Source: Deltaproteobacteria bacterium
GTDB taxonomy: Bacteria > Desulfobacterota > DSM-4660 > Desulfatiglandales > HGW-15
Assembly: GCA_019308985.1 (NCBI GenBank)
Contig: JAFDHB010000179.1
Coordinates: 1 to 6,875 of the forward strand
Length of the DNA: 6,875 bases
Direction of reading: 5' to 3'
Shown: positions 4,401 through 6,875 of the stretch, one piece after another
How the letters are laid out: each line of letters starts with the position of its first letter
Numbering within the stretch: the stretch's first letter is position 1
Position numbers and translations under genes: made by a program
Notes under the pieces: model-generated
Database searches by the model: none
What the model was told of the DNA's origin: nothing
The model's input: the letters and a program-made list of their open reading frames with translations, nothing else

Positions 4401-5690
4401 CTAGCTACGCCATATCTCAACTATGGTCAAATCATCGCTTGCCTCGGCACTGCCGCGCCAAGCGTCCACTGCTTCCAGCAGGCCCTTGCCCCAGGGGGGG
4501 CCTTCGCTACTGTGTATATACTTCCTCAGCCCCTCATAACCAAAGAGATCATTGCCTTCATTCTCCGCCTCGGTGACCCCGTCTGTTATGAATAGCACCG
4601 AGTCTCCGGGGTCGATCACAATCTCCCGTTGTTGGTACTCTGTGTGAGGAGCAAGGCCCAGGGACACCCCCTTCAACGGGGGAACGTCTTTTATCTCCCT
4701 CCCCTTGATCCAGACCGGCGGGAAATGTCCGCCGAGAGCGTACTGCATTCTGCCTGTAATGGGATTATATTTGCCGAATATTATTGTCGCAAAGAACCCT
4801 TCTTGGGACATTATGTCGTACATCCCCCTGTTGACCGCTTGTAGCAGTTCACCCACGTCGTCATGGTTAAGGGCCTCACTTCTTATCTTTGCTGAGAGGG
4901 CCGCCATGATCAAGGCCGCAGGCAGCCCCTTGTCCGAGACGTCGGCCACATAGACCAGCCACTGGCCTCCCTGGGCCGGGATGAAGTCATAAAGATCCCC
5001 TCCCACCATGGCGGCGGGTCTTGAAACCGCCCACGCATGGCTTCCCCCTTCCATTTGGGGGATAGTGGGCCAGAACATGGCCTGGATTTTCGCCGCCGTT
5101 TCAAGTTGAATTTCAAGCTCCTGCTGCTTGAGACGGCTCTCAAGGAGCCTTGACCGTATAATGGCCACTGCTGCAAGATCTGCAAAGCTCTCAAGGATAT
5201 CCTGATCTTCGGAATCGAAATAGGGTTTCCCCTTGGAGTTGACGACATTGATCACACCCAGGACCTCTTCCCTGTAAAGCAACGGGGAACAGAGCAGACT
5301 CCTGGTAACAAACCCCGTCTTCCTGTCTGCCTCTTTGAACAGCCTCGGATCCCTTTGAGCATCTTTGATGTTTATGGTCTGCCTGTTTTGGGCGACCCAT
5401 CCGGCGATCCCTTCCCCTAGCTTCAGCTCCACTCTTCCATGAAGCAATTCTTCCGCCCTTTCGCCCAGGACTTCGTCTTTTACTGCGGCGAATCTCAATA
5501 CCTCGCGCTCAGGGTCATAGAGCAGTATGGAAGAGGCCTCCGCGTCCGTGATATCCCTCACAAGGGCCAAGAGCTCAGGCAACAAGTCCTCCAGTGATTC
5601 TACGTGCGCCAGGGACTGGTTCGCCTTGATCAACTTCTTCAACCGATCCGAGACCTTTGAATTGCCCGAAACATTGTCTTTGTCTTCCAT
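4401..5690 (-). CDS. GAF-SpoIIE (PP2C-type) serine phosphatase, RsbU-like
   Basis: This 429-residue cytoplasmic signalling protein has a short helical N-terminus (about 10-30), a GAF sensor domain (about 32-180), a linker coiled coil (about 181-206) containing the usual AAKIQAMFWP element, and a SpoIIE/PP2C phosphatase domain (about 220-429). Predicted metal-binding acids are present: D232 in VGGDLYDF, D250 in VADVSDKG, D370 in FITDG and D419/D420 in ASDDLTIVEI; GGHFPP (320-325) is another family motif. Relatives dephosphorylate an anti-sigma-factor antagonist (STAS protein) in partner-switching pathways, but no STAS or anti-sigma kinase gene is in the window, and the GAF ligand is unknown. 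No membrane segment is seen. I chose ATG 5690, with CAGGGA about 11 nt upstream, over the TTG at 5738, which lacks a good ribosome site and adds 16 unlike residues. Confidence 0.9.
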   Translation of the reverse strand: MEDKDNVSGNSKVSDRLKKLIKANQSLAHVESLEDLLPELLALVRDITDAEASSILLYDPEREVLRFAAVKDEVLGERAEELLHGRVELKLGEGIAGWVAQNRQTINIKDAQRDPRLFKEADRKTGFVTRSLLCSPLLYREEVLGVINVVNSKGKPYFDSEDQDILESFADLAAVAIIRSRLLESRLKQQELEIQLETAAKIQAMFWPTIPQMEGGSHAWAVSRPAAMVGGDLYDFIPAQGGQWLVYVADVSDKGLPAALIMAALSAKIRSEALNHDDVGELLQAVNRGMYDIMSQEGFFATIIFGKYNPITGRMQYALGGHFPPVWIKGREIKDVPPLKGVSLGLAPHTEYQQREIVIDPGDSVLFITDGVTEAENEGNDLFGYEGLRKYIHSSEGPPWGKGLLEAVDAWRGSAEASDDLTIVEIWRS

Positions 5691-5825
5691 AAGATTCACT
5701 GTCCCTGGAAAAGAGAGGAAAAGGAACTCGCCTCTCAAGCTCTAAACTGTTCCACAGGCCTTGCTACCGCCGCCCGAATACAGGCGCCGGAGAAATTTCC
5801 CTCGCGATTGCCGATAATTGGATCG

Positions 5826-5854
5826 AGTATAGACTAGGGCATGATTGGAGTCAA
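5826..5854 (-). promoter_or_regulatory. Sigma70-type promoter for the phosphatase gene
   Basis: Read on the minus strand, TTGACT (5854-5849) and TATACT (5831-5826) are 17 nt apart, each matching the consensus at 5 of 6 positions. Transcription would begin near 5819, giving a leader of about 130 nt to the ATG at 5690. It has the same -10 hexamer and spacing as the thiolase promoter at 290-318. Confidence 0.55.
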
Positions 5855-5892
5855 GAACGGATGCCATAGCTCAGGATGCGAGGCATATCCCC

Positions 5893-5921
5893 TTGTAAAA
5901 TGTTGTACCATGCCATATCAT
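5893..5921 (+). promoter_or_regulatory. Candidate promoter for the CgeB-like gene
   Basis: TTGTAA (5893-5898) and TATCAT (5916-5921) are 17 nt apart, matching the consensus at 4 and 5 of 6 positions. Transcription would start near 5928, which would leave only about 13 nt before the ATG at 5941 but about 79 nt before the GTG at 6007. The rest of 5691-6006 shows no other gene or repeat. Confidence 0.4.
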
Positions 5922-6006
5922 GTGACAGGGTTAAAAGGTAATGTCACGGAGTTCGATTCTATCATCCCAGGATCTACGGAGCAGAAAAGAAGGTCGACGG
6001 ACCAAG

Positions 6007-6875
6007 GTGAAAGGCGTCAGAATCCTCATACAGTCTCGTTCGGACAGGGACCTTGATCCGGAAAGACGATTGATGTGGGGAGATCACTGGGTGAAGTATG
6101 AATTGGCCCGGGAATTCTCCAGGAAGGGCTCTACAGTGGTAGATAAAGATCCGGATGTCATTCTTCACCTCTTCGGTTCCCCGCCAAAGGCGACCTTGCC
6201 TGACCATACATTAAACATTGTCTGGCTTTACAGCCATCCTGATCTTGTGACGCCGGAAAACCTAAAGCAATTCAGGAAAATATATTGCGCTTCCCAAGAC
6301 TTTATCCCCAAGCTGGCGCAAATGGGGTATGAAAATGTTGAACTCATGCTCCCATCCACCTCTAAGAGGCCTTTATCATTGCCGCCCCGGTATGATATCG
6401 TCTTTCTCGGCAATGCCAGGGCATCGAGGCGGGATGGGAGGTCCATAGTAAGAGACATGGGAGGCACCCCTTACGATTTCAAGGTATGGGGCAACCTGTG
6501 GGAGAAGATCCTTCCACGGAAGTACTATGGAGGCAGGTACTGGGATTACAGGACACTTGAACACTTATACGCATCCGCCCGCATCACCTTGACAGACCAC
6601 CACCCGGACATGGCCAGGCAAGGTTTCGTATCTAACAAGGTATTCGATGTCCTTGCCAGCGGCGGTTTCGTCATTTCAGACGAGAATCATGGGATTTCAA
6701 ATATATTCGGTGATGCAGTGCCCCAGTATGAGTCACCGGAACACCTGAAGCAACTGGTAGAGCATTTCTTGGAACATCCCGATGAAAGACAACGGCCCAT
6801 GCTCAGGGGCAGGAAGATAGCCCTGGCCAACACTTACTCGGATCGTGTCCTCCAGTTCTCAAAATGGCTTCTGGA
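6007..6875 (+). CDS. CgeB-like glycosyltransferase, 3' end outside window
   Basis: At least 289 residues are encoded with no stop before the window ends. The N-terminal Rossmann-like half starts MKGVRILIQSRSD and includes VILHLFG (51-57) and IVWLYSHPD (71-79). The C-terminal half has YDIVFLGN (129-136), FKVWGN (158-163), LYASARITLTDHHPD (187-201), then RQGFVSNKVFDVLASGGFV (204-222) and a final LRGRKIALANTYSDRV. The last block is the typical CgeB / Glyco_trans_1_2 signature, shared by proteins that add sugars to spore coats, flagella or surface glycans; here the acceptor is unknown. GTG 6007 is chosen because it opens directly on the first beta strand. ATG 5941, in the same frame, would add a 22-residue Ser/Arg/Lys-rich extension and is the main alternative. 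It is divergent from the phosphatase gene. Confidence 0.82.
   Translation, partial: MKGVRILIQSRSDRDLDPERRLMWGDHWVKYELAREFSRKGSTVVDKDPDVILHLFGSPPKATLPDHTLNIVWLYSHPDLVTPENLKQFRKIYCASQDFIPKLAQMGYENVELMLPSTSKRPLSLPPRYDIVFLGNARASRRDGRSIVRDMGGTPYDFKVWGNLWEKILPRKYYGGRYWDYRTLEHLYASARITLTDHHPDMARQGFVSNKVFDVLASGGFVISDENHGISNIFGDAVPQYESPEHLKQLVEHFLEHPDERQRPMLRGRKIALANTYSDRVLQFSKWLL

Noticed and set aside
4199..4420. 73-codon minus-strand ORF crossing the end of the phosphatase gene
   Set aside because: It lies over the inverted repeat in a different frame from the conserved peptide and has no ribosome-binding site or recognisable motif.
5841..6056. 71-codon plus-strand ORF between the divergent genes
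   Set aside because: No Shine-Dalgarno, covers the opposite-strand promoter, and overlaps the CgeB-like gene in another frame.

Overview
The window looks like ordinary chromosome from a free-living anaerobic bacterium. Three things point towards a deltaproteobacterium-like lineage (Desulfobacterota or Syntrophobacterales): a two-gene SCP2-type thiolase/DUF35 unit, an adjacent prmA-rsmE rRNA/ribosomal-protein methylation pair, and repeat-rich intergenic DNA. This placement is an inference; there is no rRNA or marker phylogeny here. Five genes are complete and one runs off the right edge.

Layout. 1-413: repeat-derived DNA carrying a decayed reading frame, then a well-spaced sigma70-type promoter (TTGACC-17-TATACT) and a strong Shine-Dalgarno. 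414-2019 (+): thiolase and Zn-ribbon/OB-fold DUF35 protein, probably one heteromeric acyl-CoA enzyme. 2020-2342: no gene, but two nearly identical 111-bp copies of a repeat, each holding three 6-bp-stem, 3-nt-loop hairpins. 2343-3997 (+): prmA and rsmE, overlapping by 4 bp, each with a TTG start. 3998-4400: convergent intergenic region with two opposed copies of a repeat, including a perfect 32-bp inverted repeat; the same repeat also lies at the left edge of the window. 4401-5690 (-): GAF-SpoIIE/PP2C phosphatase of the RsbU type. 5691-6006: divergent intergenic region with a candidate promoter in each direction. 6007-6875 (+, incomplete): CgeB-like glycosyltransferase.

The genes do not form one system. 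There are separate transcription units for acyl-CoA thiolysis or condensation, translation-apparatus methylation, stress or partner-switch signalling, and surface glycosylation. No defence, phage, conjugation or CRISPR system is visible. The most unusual content is intergenic. One repeat family appears three times (once in inverted orientation) and still shows a shared peptide reading frame. The other is a duplicated triple-hairpin element whose hairpins 2 and 3 differ by compensatory base changes.
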